Shown here in pieces: positions 1 through 8,279 of a stretch of DNA of 23,887 nucleotides. Where the stretch lies: positions 1 to 23,887 of the IMG/VR virus record IMGVR_UViG_3300027973_001670, one strand, 5' to 3'. Within the stretch, counting starts at the first letter, position 1. Every line of letters starts with the position of its first letter. The position numbers and the translations under genes are program-made. The stretch is from a virus. A model generated the notes under the pieces. It saw nothing but the letters and a program-made list of their open reading frames with translations. It was not told the origin of the DNA and did no database searches.

Positions 1-617
1 TTACCACCAACAATATCACAGCCAACAGTATATCAGTGATTGATATTGACTCCACAGGCACCAGCACTCTTGCAGATTTATTGGTCACAGGTTCTACAGA
101 ATTACAGAACACTTTGGCAGTGGATGGTGATTCTATTTTTAATTCCACAGTATCCATCACAGATTCAACTGCTGCCACTTCACTGGTAGCGGCTGCTTTG
201 ATTGTGACCGGAGGAGTGGCCATACAAAGCAATTTGAGAGTCAACAGCGATATCAACATAGGTCAAAATTTATTAGCACAGAACAATGTGCAAGCCAACA
301 ATTCTTTGGTGTCCAACAGTATCACCACTGTGGATGATGGCAGCACTTTGAGCGATCTCACCATTGAACCTTTGGGTGATGTGATTTTTAGAACTGCCAG
401 TCAAAGTGTGGAAGTGGGCAGAATAGATGCCACAGGATCCAACTTGCCTGTGCAAAACACCACCATCAACAATACCACCATAGGATTAACTGTGGCCAGC
501 ACTGCTGCTTTTGTCAGCGGCACTGTGGTGAATACTCCCACCAATGCAGCCAATATCACCAGAAAAGACTACGTGGATCGTACTGCTGTGGCTTTTGCTG
601 TGGCTTTGGGAGCATAG
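1..617 (+). CDS. Tail-fibre-like structural protein, C-terminal part
   Basis: The reading frame is open from the first bases of the window (frame of position 3) to the TAG at 615-617, so this is the 3' end of a longer gene and its start lies outside. About 205 residues are visible. They are rich in Thr, Ser, Asn and Val, with repeats of the type ALIVTGGVAIQSNLRVNSDINIG, a pattern I know from fibre-like proteins of marine T4-type phages, where short beta-strand repeats build a trimeric shaft. The end, with ITRKDYVD followed by an Ala-rich tail, also fits a fibre or collar-type protein. No catalytic motif is visible. The gene precedes another very large virion protein on the same strand. Assignment to a tail or baseplate fibre is inference from composition and repeat style, and the exact component is unknown. 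Confidence 0.7.
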   Translation, partial: TTNNITANSISVIDIDSTGTSTLADLLVTGSTELQNTLAVDGDSIFNSTVSITDSTAATSLVAAALIVTGGVAIQSNLRVNSDINIGQNLLAQNNVQANNSLVSNSITTVDDGSTLSDLTIEPLGDVIFRTASQSVEVGRIDATGSNLPVQNTTINNTTIGLTVASTAAFVSGTVVNTPTNAANITRKDYVDRTAVAFAVALGA

Positions 618-624
618 GTAAATA
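617..624 (+). promoter_or_regulatory. Possible late promoter motif (GGTAAATA)
   Basis: GGTAAATA differs from the T4 late octamer TATAAATA at its first two bases. It begins on the last base of the preceding TAG stop codon and lies 27 bases upstream of the ATG at 652. A transcript from it would start near 630. The match is weaker than others in this window. Confidence 0.4.
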
Positions 625-626
625 CA

Positions 627-659
627 ATGTCTAAACACAACTCTGTAAAAAATGGCTAA
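627..659 (+). other. Ten-codon leader ORF overlapping the next start
   Basis: An ATG two bases after the GGTAAATA motif opens a short frame encoding MSKHNSVKNG that stops at 657-659, just past the ATG at 652 of the giant structural gene. The start at 652 has no visible Shine-Dalgarno sequence, so a terminating ribosome could re-initiate there. Short frames like this also arise by chance. It would be untranslated if transcription starts near 630, as the motif predicts. Confidence 0.2.
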
Positions 660-3600
660 AAAACAGTTAAAAAATTTTATATTTGAACCAGGTATTGGCA
701 AGGACGATGGTCTATATCCCAATGCTGCCACACTGGTACTGGCCAACAAAGCATTTTTACAACAACAGGTTGTGGCATACATCAACTACAACATCGCCAA
801 CGGTATTGCACCTTATGTGGGATATACCTACGCTTCACAAAAATGTATCAGAGACGTGGGGTATTTCATAGACGCAGTCACACACGATTTAAGATATGGT
901 GGCAATGTTAAATGTCGTCAGGTGGCAGATTATTTTTGGATAGACGGAGAACCTCAGATCCGAGGTGATGTCACACCAGAGACCACTGGACAGGCCTATC
1001 TGCGTGATATTATCAATCAATTCATACTGACCAAAACACCAGTCACTCCCACCTACGGCAATACCACACCTCAGGTATTCACTGCAGGCATCAGCACAGA
1101 GAGTGATGCTGCCACTGCCAACATAGTGTTGTGGAATATTTTCAGCACAGTGATCACCAACGGTCCCAGTGCAATGCCAGCCAAGGTACCAGGTGTGTCT
1201 TCCATCAGAGTGATTGGACAGATTGATCCCGCCAGCATATTATTGATTACTGATGTGGATTCAGGAAATATCTTATACAGTTTTGCTGATCCTGCCAATA
1301 GTATTTCTGTGACCTATAAACAAGGACGCAGCAGCGGCGACGGCAATTTATTAAGTGATTTGGATTGGCCCACTTGGTGGCAGACCAGTGATTCAATCAC
1401 CACCATAGACTTGAGTGCTGACACCAGCACACTCACTGTGGATTCCAATATACAATTTTTTGTGGAAGAAGCTGCACAAACAATCAGACCTTGGGAATTC
1501 GGCACAGATGCCATTGAACGTATGCGTGTGGCAGCGCCTCAGGCCATGTTGGATGCTGACTTTGAATATGGATTACAACCAACCAAATGGCAGGCTTTGG
1601 GCACTTTGAGAATGTATCCTTCCACATATGAAGTACCTGGCAGCGATCTAACTGTGTTGAGTTGTGTTACTGATGCATCAGTGAACACTGGATTTTTTGG
1701 TAGTTCATTGATCACTGTGACCACTTCAGGAGTGCATGGATTCACAGTGGGTCAACCCATTTCTGTGAAAGGATTAAACAGCACTGTGTCAGGATTTGCC
1801 AGAGCAGAAGGATCTTTTTTAGTGTACAGTGTGCCTAGTTCTGTGAGTTTCACTTACTATGCCAGTGCCAGAGTAGGCACCAGCAACGAACAAAGTTTGT
1901 TGACTTCATTCATACAGATACGTCAAGCACAATTTTTCACAGGTGCTTCCATAGGTCAGCCCAGTTTTTCAGTGTTCACCAATGGTACCACACTCAGTGT
2001 GGTCACTGCATTATTGGCCACCACAGGAGCCACGTCATTTGTTTACATCGGATCAGCACCCACTGTGGGTTCACCCATAACAGGTCCTGCAGAAATTCCA
2101 GTGGGCACCAGTGTGTCAGGCACAGTGGGCGCTGCTTCTGTGACCACCAATGTGTTATTGAACACTCTGGTCACTGACACTCAAATCAGTTTGACCAATC
2201 TCACTGGCATACAAACCAGCATGGCTTTGGACGTGGGCGGCACAGCATCCACCATCAACACCATAGTGGGCAGTGCATTATCATTGAGCAATCAATTGGG
2301 CGTGGCATACAAAGGTAGAGATGGTGTCAACAATGCTGTGACTGGCACTCTCACTGCTCCAGTAGGAGTAGGTGCACAATTTAATGTGACTCGCAGTGCT
2401 GGAGTATACACTTTGGTTCAAACTCCAGGAGCATCACCCACACCATTCAACTATCAAAAAGGTGACAGATTAAAAATATTAGGCACCAGTTTGGGTGGCG
2501 CTACACCAGCCAATGACGTTAATATTTTAATCACTGCCGCAGGCACTGGTGGTGACATAGACTCATTCACATTCACAGGCACTTCCATCTTGGGCGGTGC
2601 CACTTACCTCAACATAGGACACACCAGTTACACCGGCAGCACAGGCAGTGGATTTCAAATCAATGTCACCAGAACAGGTGGCACAGGCACATATTCTATC
2701 AGCTCAGTAGCAGCAGGCACTGGTTATGTTGTGACTGAACAGGTCACATTTGCAGGCACTCTTTTTGGTGGCACATCACCAACCAATGACATTGTGTTGG
2801 AAATAGCTTCTGTGACTGGCACAGGCGATGTATTAACTTTCACACCAGTGGGCTCACCAGTGGGGTCATCAGGAGATGTCACTTATTCAGGCACAGCAGC
2901 TCCCAACGTGTCACACTTGGGCAATGGAGCAGAATTCAATATAACCAGAAGCAATGGAGCATATTCAGTCACACTGAACAATGCAGGCACATTGTATGAA
3001 GAAGGCAACACAGTTGCAGTATCGGGTACCACACTGAATGGTGCTACTCCAACCAACGATGCCACCATTGAAATCACAGGAGTCACAGGAGGAGTCATAG
3101 ACACAATCACCATCAGTGGAGTGGGTTATGCAGGTGATTCCATCACAGTGTATCCTACAGTGAGCATCAGTGAACCCATCACTGGCAACATCGCTGCTGG
3201 CACAGCTCTAAACGTGGGAGCCATTGCCACTGTACAAGTGGATTTTCAAGCTCCACACGGATTGGTTCCAGGCACCACCATATTGAGTCAGGTCACTTCG
3301 CAACCTGCACCAGAATTAGCATCCACAGCTAGAACCATCACAGGCAGCGGCACATGGTCTGTGGCTGCTCTGGGTGGAACTTTTGTGGCAGTGAGATCCG
3401 GTGCCACAGCCACACAGAGATCCACCAACGGACAAACTTGGGCAGCAGGCGGAGCATTGGATTCAACAGCTTCATGGATTTCCGTGGCAGCTGGCAGAGT
3501 GAGTGGCGTTGATTATTTTGTGGTTATAGCTTCTGGCAGCACTTCTGCTGCTTGGTCTGTGAACAGTGGACAGAGCTGGACTGCTGCTGCTCTACCCAGC

Positions 3601-6600
3601 GGCGCCAACTGGAGCAAAGTGACCTATGGTGACGGTGTATTTGTGGCTGTGTCCACAGGTGGCACTGCTGCTGCCTACAGCACTGATGGTGGAGCCAATT
3701 GGTCAGCCAGCACACTGCCCAGCAGCGGCACATGGACCGGCGTAGCCTCAGGTTTGATAGGAACTTCCACATATTTTGTAGCAGTGGCTTCAGGCGGCAC
3801 GGTGGCTGCATATTCACCAGACTATGGAGTCAACTGGATTGCCACAGGAGCACTGCCAGCCTCAGCCACATGGAGTGCTGTGAGTTACGGCAACAACAGG
3901 TTTGTAGCCATCAGCTCCGGCAGCACCAATGCAGCATTTTCCACCAACGGAACCACTTGGACACTGAGCACTCTGCCCAGCAGCAGCACATGGAATGAAA
4001 TAATTTACGGCGATGACGTATTTTTAATCACTGCCACAGGCACCACATCAGCTCTCACTTCATTCACTGGTGAAACAGGATCATTCACTGCAAGAACTTT
4101 GGCCGCTTCATCCACTTGGGATTCGTTGGCTTACACTTATTACACTGGTCAAGGATTTGGAAGATTTGTGCTCACTGATCAAGCAACCACTGCATTGGAA
4201 ATCAATCTCACTTCAGCCAATCACCAGTTGGGCACAGGCCCACACGTGGTATCTTCAGTGCCCAGCCCAGCTACCATAAGATTTGTGGCCAGAACCACAG
4301 GCATCATCAATATCTCCGGCAGTTCTATCACAGGAGTGGTGTATGCCAGACCAGACAGTTTCTTTGTGCATAGACCATTTGATGGTGGAGTACAGTTGGG
4401 CACAGGTAACCCCAGCCATGGTGCACAGGCCATCAGACAGAGCAAGAAATATATCAGATATCAATCAGGCAAAGGCATCATGTACACCACTGGAGGATTA
4501 TTTGCTCCCAGTTACAATTTGTCAGGAGCCACAGCATCTGGCACAGCAGTGAACAGTTTGATCACGTTCACAGCAGATGACACAGATCACGGAGTGCAGG
4601 CAGGCTGTGTGATAGAAACCATAGGATTTGTGAGTTTTGAATACAATGGAGAATTCACTGTGGAGAGTGTGATAGATGCACGCAGTTTCACTGCCAGATC
4701 AGCAGTGGTATTGAGCACCACCACAGCACTGTTGGGCACTGAATGCAAAATGCTTATCAAATATTGGCATGGTTCAACTGTGCGTATAGGTGCATTTGAT
4801 GAACAGAACGGAATATTCTATCAGTATGATGGCGAAGAGATGGCAGTGGTGCGCAGAAGCAGCACCAATCAATTGACAGGTACCATTGCTGTGAACACAG
4901 ACAGCAATCAAATCACTGGCACAGGCACAAGATTTCAAGATCAATTAAAAGTAGGAGATAAGATTGTAATCAGAGGCATGAGTCATTTGGTGACTCAATT
5001 GAATTCTCAAACAGCCATGACAGTGGCTCCAGACTGGCGAGGTGCCAACAATATCACAGGAGCCAGAGTGTGTATCACTGAAGAATTATATGTGCCACAG
5101 AGTCAATGGAATTTGGACAAATTGGATGGCACAGGACCCAGCGGATATAATCTACTACCATGGCGCATGCAGATGTTGGGCATGCAGTATTCATGGTATG
5201 CAGCAGGATTCATTGAATGGATGCTGCGAGGAGCTGACGGAAAATTTGTGTTCTTACACAAGATAAGAAATTCCAATACCAACACCGAAGCTTACATGCG
5301 TACTGCCAACTTGCCTGTGAGATATGAAGTGGAAAATCGTTCAGCATTGAGTAAATTATACTCTGCAGTGAATTCTTCTCAAACCACCATAGAATTAGTT
5401 GATGCTCGTAGATTTCCTGACAATGGTGTAATTTACGTAGGCAATGAATTGATATCATACAATGGAAAATCAGGCAGATCTTTGACTGGATGTACCCGAT
5501 CAGCTTCATTTGGTTCATTCACTTCTGGAATCAACAGAGTATACACAGGTGGCACAGCATCATCATATTCCGTGGGCACTGGAGTCACATTGGTCAGTTG
5601 CACAGCCACTCCCACTATCAGTCACTGGGGGTCAGCGTTGCTCACTGATGGTTTATTTGATGAAGACCGAGGATACATTTTTAACTATGCTGCCACAGGA
5701 TTGAGTGTGAGCACTGCCAAACAGACTGCCTTTATGATCAGATTGGCTCCATCTGTTTCCAATGCATTGGTGGGAGATTTGGGTGAAAGAGATTTATTAA
5801 ACAGAGCACAATTGTTATTGAATGAAGTGGCAGTGACCACTGACACAGGCTCAGGCACTGTGGTTATAGAAGGAGTATTGAATCCAAGAAATTATCCTGC
5901 CAATCCATCCAACATCACTTGGACAGGTCTGGCCAGCTCTGCTGCAGGAGGTCAACCAAGTTTTGCGCAGATAGCACTGGGGGGTTCTATCAACTGGGGA
6001 GGTGTGCCACTGACCACCACCACTGCTACCATACAAGGAGCACTGACCACCACTGTGAATGCTAGAGGATTTACCACTGTCACACAGAACTTGACAGCCA
6101 TTGCCAACTCAGGATTTAGAACTCGTTCGTTTCAAACCACCTCCAATGATTTTTATATCACCAACACAGCTTATGATGCACTGACCAGTACTCCTTTGAG
6201 AGTGGGTGACAGACTGTCAGAGGGTACTTTTGTCACTGCAGGACAGAGTATTTCCAACATCACTCGTGCATATTTGGGGGGTATATACACCAGAATTGAA
6301 ATGAGTTCTGCTGCCAACGGCAACAGTACTATTGGTGTCAACGTGACCATCACTGTGCAGAACAGTATCACCACCAACTATGCCAGCGCCTATGTGAATG
6401 GCAGAACAGATTTTTTAATCACTAACGCAGAAGCAACATCTTCCAACATCACAGTGGGTGATGTATTGCTGGTCTCCACTTTTGTGATCAGCAGTCAGAC
6501 AGTGGCCACCATCACCAGTTCATATGCCACGGTCAGCGGAGTAGCTTACACACGCATAGTGATGAGCAGTGCAGCCAATGCCACTCAGGCAGTGAACACC

Positions 6601-7092
6601 GCCACTGCTACCACAGTCACAGCTGCCGGCACAGGAGCAACTTACACAGGTAACTTCATATTCTTCACACAGGCCACTTGGAACAACTCGGGCGCTTCCA
6701 ATGGTACCAGAGTGGCCACTTCATTCACACAATTTCCAGCCAACACTTCTGTGAGTGCTGTGAGCAATAGAAGATTGGGCAGCACCACTGTGATCAGAGC
6801 CACGTTCACACAGACACTGGTCACTCCGGTATCAGCTGCAGGCACAGTGACCTTCCAGTTTGGCGATCCACAGTTTGCACTGCCAGGTGAACAGGTGTTT
6901 TCATTCTTGTTGCAACCAGGAGCATTGGCTGCTTTGAGTTTGAAAGAATTAAAAGAGTTAACCACCACTGCCATAGGTGGCAGAGGCACGTTCCCCAATG
7001 GTCCAGACGTGTTGGCCATCAATATCTACAAGATATCAGGCTCAGCAGTGAATGGATCTGTTATTTTGCGATGGGGTGAAGCTCAGGCGTAA
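652..7092 (+). CDS. Giant repeat-rich virion protein (tail fibre/baseplate-associated)
   Basis: This is a 2146-residue protein, presumably part of the adsorption apparatus. The N-terminus holds a block around residues 64-88 (CIRDVGYFIDAVTHDLRYGG) that I recognise from large structural proteins of marine T4-like phages. A second such block lies at about 303-314 (DFEYGLQPTKWQ). Three tandem units of about 92 residues follow at about 572-850, then seven BNR/Asp-box-like units at about 896-1188 that look like a beta-propeller. Further conserved blocks lie at about 1504-1542 (starting WRMQMLGMQYSWYAAGF), 1587-1606 (RRFPDNGVIYVGNELISYNG) and 1709-1726 (GDLGERDLLNRAQLLLNE). A pair of about 80-residue repeats lies at about 1824-1992. 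There is no signal peptide or membrane segment. The start ATG lacks a Shine-Dalgarno sequence. The 3' end overlaps the cupin gene on the other strand by 32 bases. The fibre or baseplate role is inferred, and a glycan-binding role for the propeller is plausible but not shown. Confidence 0.8.
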   Translation: MAKKQLKNFIFEPGIGKDDGLYPNAATLVLANKAFLQQQVVAYINYNIANGIAPYVGYTYASQKCIRDVGYFIDAVTHDLRYGGNVKCRQVADYFWIDGEPQIRGDVTPETTGQAYLRDIINQFILTKTPVTPTYGNTTPQVFTAGISTESDAATANIVLWNIFSTVITNGPSAMPAKVPGVSSIRVIGQIDPASILLITDVDSGNILYSFADPANSISVTYKQGRSSGDGNLLSDLDWPTWWQTSDSITTIDLSADTSTLTVDSNIQFFVEEAAQTIRPWEFGTDAIERMRVAAPQAMLDADFEYGLQPTKWQALGTLRMYPSTYEVPGSDLTVLSCVTDASVNTGFFGSSLITVTTSGVHGFTVGQPISVKGLNSTVSGFARAEGSFLVYSVPSSVSFTYYASARVGTSNEQSLLTSFIQIRQAQFFTGASIGQPSFSVFTNGTTLSVVTALLATTGATSFVYIGSAPTVGSPITGPAEIPVGTSVSGTVGAASVTTNVLLNTLVTDTQISLTNLTGIQTSMALDVGGTASTINTIVGSALSLSNQLGVAYKGRDGVNNAVTGTLTAPVGVGAQFNVTRSAGVYTLVQTPGASPTPFNYQKGDRLKILGTSLGGATPANDVNILITAAGTGGDIDSFTFTGTSILGGATYLNIGHTSYTGSTGSGFQINVTRTGGTGTYSISSVAAGTGYVVTEQVTFAGTLFGGTSPTNDIVLEIASVTGTGDVLTFTPVGSPVGSSGDVTYSGTAAPNVSHLGNGAEFNITRSNGAYSVTLNNAGTLYEEGNTVAVSGTTLNGATPTNDATIEITGVTGGVIDTITISGVGYAGDSITVYPTVSISEPITGNIAAGTALNVGAIATVQVDFQAPHGLVPGTTILSQVTSQPAPELASTARTITGSGTWSVAALGGTFVAVRSGATATQRSTNGQTWAAGGALDSTASWISVAAGRVSGVDYFVVIASGSTSAAWSVNSGQSWTAAALPSGANWSKVTYGDGVFVAVSTGGTAAAYSTDGGANWSASTLPSSGTWTGVASGLIGTSTYFVAVASGGTVAAYSPDYGVNWIATGALPASATWSAVSYGNNRFVAISSGSTNAAFSTNGTTWTLSTLPSSSTWNEIIYGDDVFLITATGTTSALTSFTGETGSFTARTLAASSTWDSLAYTYYTGQGFGRFVLTDQATTALEINLTSANHQLGTGPHVVSSVPSPATIRFVARTTGIINISGSSITGVVYARPDSFFVHRPFDGGVQLGTGNPSHGAQAIRQSKKYIRYQSGKGIMYTTGGLFAPSYNLSGATASGTAVNSLITFTADDTDHGVQAGCVIETIGFVSFEYNGEFTVESVIDARSFTARSAVVLSTTTALLGTECKMLIKYWHGSTVRIGAFDEQNGIFYQYDGEEMAVVRRSSTNQLTGTIAVNTDSNQITGTGTRFQDQLKVGDKIVIRGMSHLVTQLNSQTAMTVAPDWRGANNITGARVCITEELYVPQSQWNLDKLDGTGPSGYNLLPWRMQMLGMQYSWYAAGFIEWMLRGADGKFVFLHKIRNSNTNTEAYMRTANLPVRYEVENRSALSKLYSAVNSSQTTIELVDARRFPDNGVIYVGNELISYNGKSGRSLTGCTRSASFGSFTSGINRVYTGGTASSYSVGTGVTLVSCTATPTISHWGSALLTDGLFDEDRGYIFNYAATGLSVSTAKQTAFMIRLAPSVSNALVGDLGERDLLNRAQLLLNEVAVTTDTGSGTVVIEGVLNPRNYPANPSNITWTGLASSAAGGQPSFAQIALGGSINWGGVPLTTTTATIQGALTTTVNARGFTTVTQNLTAIANSGFRTRSFQTTSNDFYITNTAYDALTSTPLRVGDRLSEGTFVTAGQSISNITRAYLGGIYTRIEMSSAANGNSTIGVNVTITVQNSITTNYASAYVNGRTDFLITNAEATSSNITVGDVLLVSTFVISSQTVATITSSYATVSGVAYTRIVMSSAANATQAVNTATATTVTAAGTGATYTGNFIFFTQATWNNSGASNGTRVATSFTQFPANTSVSAVSNRRLGSTTVIRATFTQTLVTPVSAAGTVTFQFGDPQFALPGEQVFSFLLQPGALAALSLKELKELTTTAIGGRGTFPNGPDVLAINIYKISGSAVNGSVILRWGEAQA
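2365..3200 (+). repeat. Three tandem ~92-residue protein repeats
   Basis: Within the giant virion protein, units begin near residues 572, 665 and 757. Each starts with G-x-G-(A/F)-(Q/E)-(F/I)-N-(V/I)-TR, continues with a Tyr and a G-(D/E/N)-x-(L/V) stretch, then GT-x-(L/F)-x-G-(A/T)-(T/S)-P-x-ND and I-x-I-(T/A). The spacing of about 277 bases and the shared positions show intragenic duplication. They are likely beta-sandwich modules of a fibre. Confidence 0.75.
3337..4216 (+). repeat. Seven BNR/Asp-box-like repeats (putative beta-propeller)
   Basis: Residues about 896-1188 of the giant virion protein contain seven units of about 40-45 residues. Each follows the pattern TW-x-x-V-x-Y-G-x-x-x-FVAV-x-S-G-x-T-x-AA-x-S-x-(D/N)-G-x-x-W-x-x-x-x-LPS. 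The S-x-DGG-x-NW core (YSTDGGANW in the third unit) is the Asp-box/BNR motif of sialidase-type propellers. Units six and seven are more divergent. No sialidase catalytic set was identified, so binding rather than hydrolysis is the safer reading. Confidence 0.7.
6121..6627 (+). repeat. Two ~80-residue repeats near the C-terminus
   Basis: Residues about 1824-1908 and 1909-1992 of the giant virion protein align to each other: (D)F-(Y/L)-ITN, then VGD-x-L, then TFV-(T/I)-(A/S)-(G/S)-Q, then Y-TRI-(E/V)-MSSAAN. This indicates an internal duplication of a small beta-rich module. Confidence 0.65.
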
Positions 7093-7465
7093 CAGTTTTT
7101 TGACTGTCACCAGGCACTATTCTATAATTGTCTTCCACGCTGTCTGCAGTGGAAACTTCTGTGATTGAACTGTTGTCCAATACAGCTTCCAATTGATGAG
7201 GTTGTAGAGGAGGATTGTGCCAAGTTTGACCTTCGCTTAATTCCTTCTGATATATTTTAGCATCCTTGGTGTCTATCCAACGCACTAAAAATTTTCCAGA
7301 ATTCACAAACCAAGTTTCCTCTTTGTGTTTGTGAAAATGCAGTGAACACTTGTTGCCTGCTTTGGTAAACACTAAAATTTTTCCACAGTAATTGTCATTG
7401 GTGGCCCATATTAATTCATAACCCCAACCTTTGTCTATTTTGCCTTCTTGTCTATTTACGGTCAT
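7061..7465 (-). CDS. Small cupin-domain protein (sugar-related)
   Basis: This 134-residue single-domain cupin shows an exact first cupin motif, G(x5)HxH(x4)E(x6)G, in GNKCSLHFHKHKEETWFVNSG; the two His and the Glu would bind a metal. The second motif (GQTWHNPPLQPHQLEA) keeps the His but lacks the usual Gly and Asn. The ending around STADSVEDNYRIVPGD is typical of small phage and bacterial cupins annotated as sugar-phosphate isomerase-like. It is much shorter than a complete mannose-6-phosphate isomerase, so I do not assign that reaction. Its ATG overlaps the end of hldD by 14 bases, indicating translational coupling and a role in the same sugar pathway. Its 3' end overlaps the convergent giant virion gene by 32 bases. 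The substrate is unknown. Confidence 0.8.
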   Translation of the reverse strand: MTVNRQEGKIDKGWGYELIWATNDNYCGKILVFTKAGNKCSLHFHKHKEETWFVNSGKFLVRWIDTKDAKIYQKELSEGQTWHNPPLQPHQLEAVLDNSSITEVSTADSVEDNYRIVPGDSQKTVTPELHPIAK

Positions 7466-8279
7466 TGCGAATGTATTCTTCTATGGTTTTGTATTGGATG
7501 TTCACATGAGTATTTAAAAGAGTTGTGTCAGCACAGGTATAAGTTTGATACTGTGCTTTTAATTGTGTTGGCATGGGCACTAATTCTATACGAGCATTGT
7601 ATTTTTTGGCAATTATTTCTGCTACTTCAGCAAAACTTGTGGGTGTTCCTGTGCCCACATTAAAAATACCACTCACATCTTTGGTCAACATTTGTTCATG
7701 CACATCACAAACATCATCCACGCACACAAAATCTCTCAGATATTTTTCACTATTTTCAAAAAGTTTAATTACTCCTGCTTGTTGAGCTTGTTGAATAAAT
7801 TTTGAAATGGGCGATGCTTGGTTGCCTTTGTGTTCTTCATGTGCTCCATACACATTAAAATATCTAAATCCTTGCACTGATATGTTGTATTCACTGTAAG
7901 GAACAGATTTAATCATTCTATCAAACAAAAATTTACTCCAAGCATAAGCACTCAATGGAGACATGGCAGCATCTTCTTTGAAATTTTTTGTTAGACCATA
8001 CACACTGGCTGAGCTGGCGTATTGAAAATTAATACCCATCATATCACACAGGTACAATAATTTACAACTGAAATCAAAATTTTGAATCATTATTTTTTCC
8101 ACATCTGTTTCTGTGGTGCTGCTGATAGCACCCAAGTGTATCACTTGATCGTGTTTGGTTACATCTGGCATCACATCAGGAATATAATCATATCCTTCCA
8201 CTGTGTGTCCTTTGTTCACAAGATGTTTGAATAGATTTTGACCGATAAATCCTTTGTGTCCTGTGATTAATATTCTCAT
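7452..8279 (-). CDS. hldD: ADP-L-glycero-D-manno-heptose 6-epimerase (HldD-like)
   Basis: This 275-residue short-chain (extended SDR) epimerase should convert ADP-D-glycero-D-manno-heptose to the L-glycero form, the last step of making the heptose donor for LPS inner core. The NAD motif GHKGFIG is at residues 7-13, SSASVYG at 89-95, and the catalytic pair Y112xxxK116 sits in SAYAWSK. HldD-specific blocks are clear: FRYFNVYGAHEEHKG (about 138-152), KLFENSEKYLRDF (about 172-184), GIFNVGTG (about 204-211) and LKAQYQTYTCAD (about 230-241). It is about 35 residues shorter than E. coli HldD (310 residues). Much of the loss lies between the second and later strands of the Rossmann fold (residues about 30-45). 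The ATG overlaps the hldE stop by four bases (ATGA). Another sugar-nucleotide epimerase activity is possible but less likely given the adjacent hldE. Confidence 0.88.
   Translation of the reverse strand: MRILITGHKGFIGQNLFKHLVNKGHTVEGYDYIPDVMPDVTKHDQVIHLGAISSTTETDVEKIMIQNFDFSCKLLYLCDMMGINFQYASSASVYGLTKNFKEDAAMSPLSAYAWSKFLFDRMIKSVPYSEYNISVQGFRYFNVYGAHEEHKGNQASPISKFIQQAQQAGVIKLFENSEKYLRDFVCVDDVCDVHEQMLTKDVSGIFNVGTGTPTSFAEVAEIIAKKYNARIELVPMPTQLKAQYQTYTCADTTLLNTHVNIQYKTIEEYIRNDRK

Noticed and set aside
3337-4216. Active sialidase domain
   Set aside because: Asp-box-like repeats are present but the arginine triad and catalytic Asp/Tyr/Glu set of sialidases could not be identified.
6642-7022. 126-codon minus-strand open frame inside the giant virion gene
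   Set aside because: It is a shadow of a long repetitive coding sequence, with no motif or start signals.
7092-7107. Inverted repeat ACAGT-TTTTTG-ACTGT between convergent genes as a terminator
   Set aside because: The five-base stem is weak, lies within the cupin coding end, and lacks a following T-run on either strand.
7061-7465. Full mannose-6-phosphate isomerase
   Set aside because: At 134 residues it is a single cupin with a degenerate second motif, so the reaction cannot be assigned.
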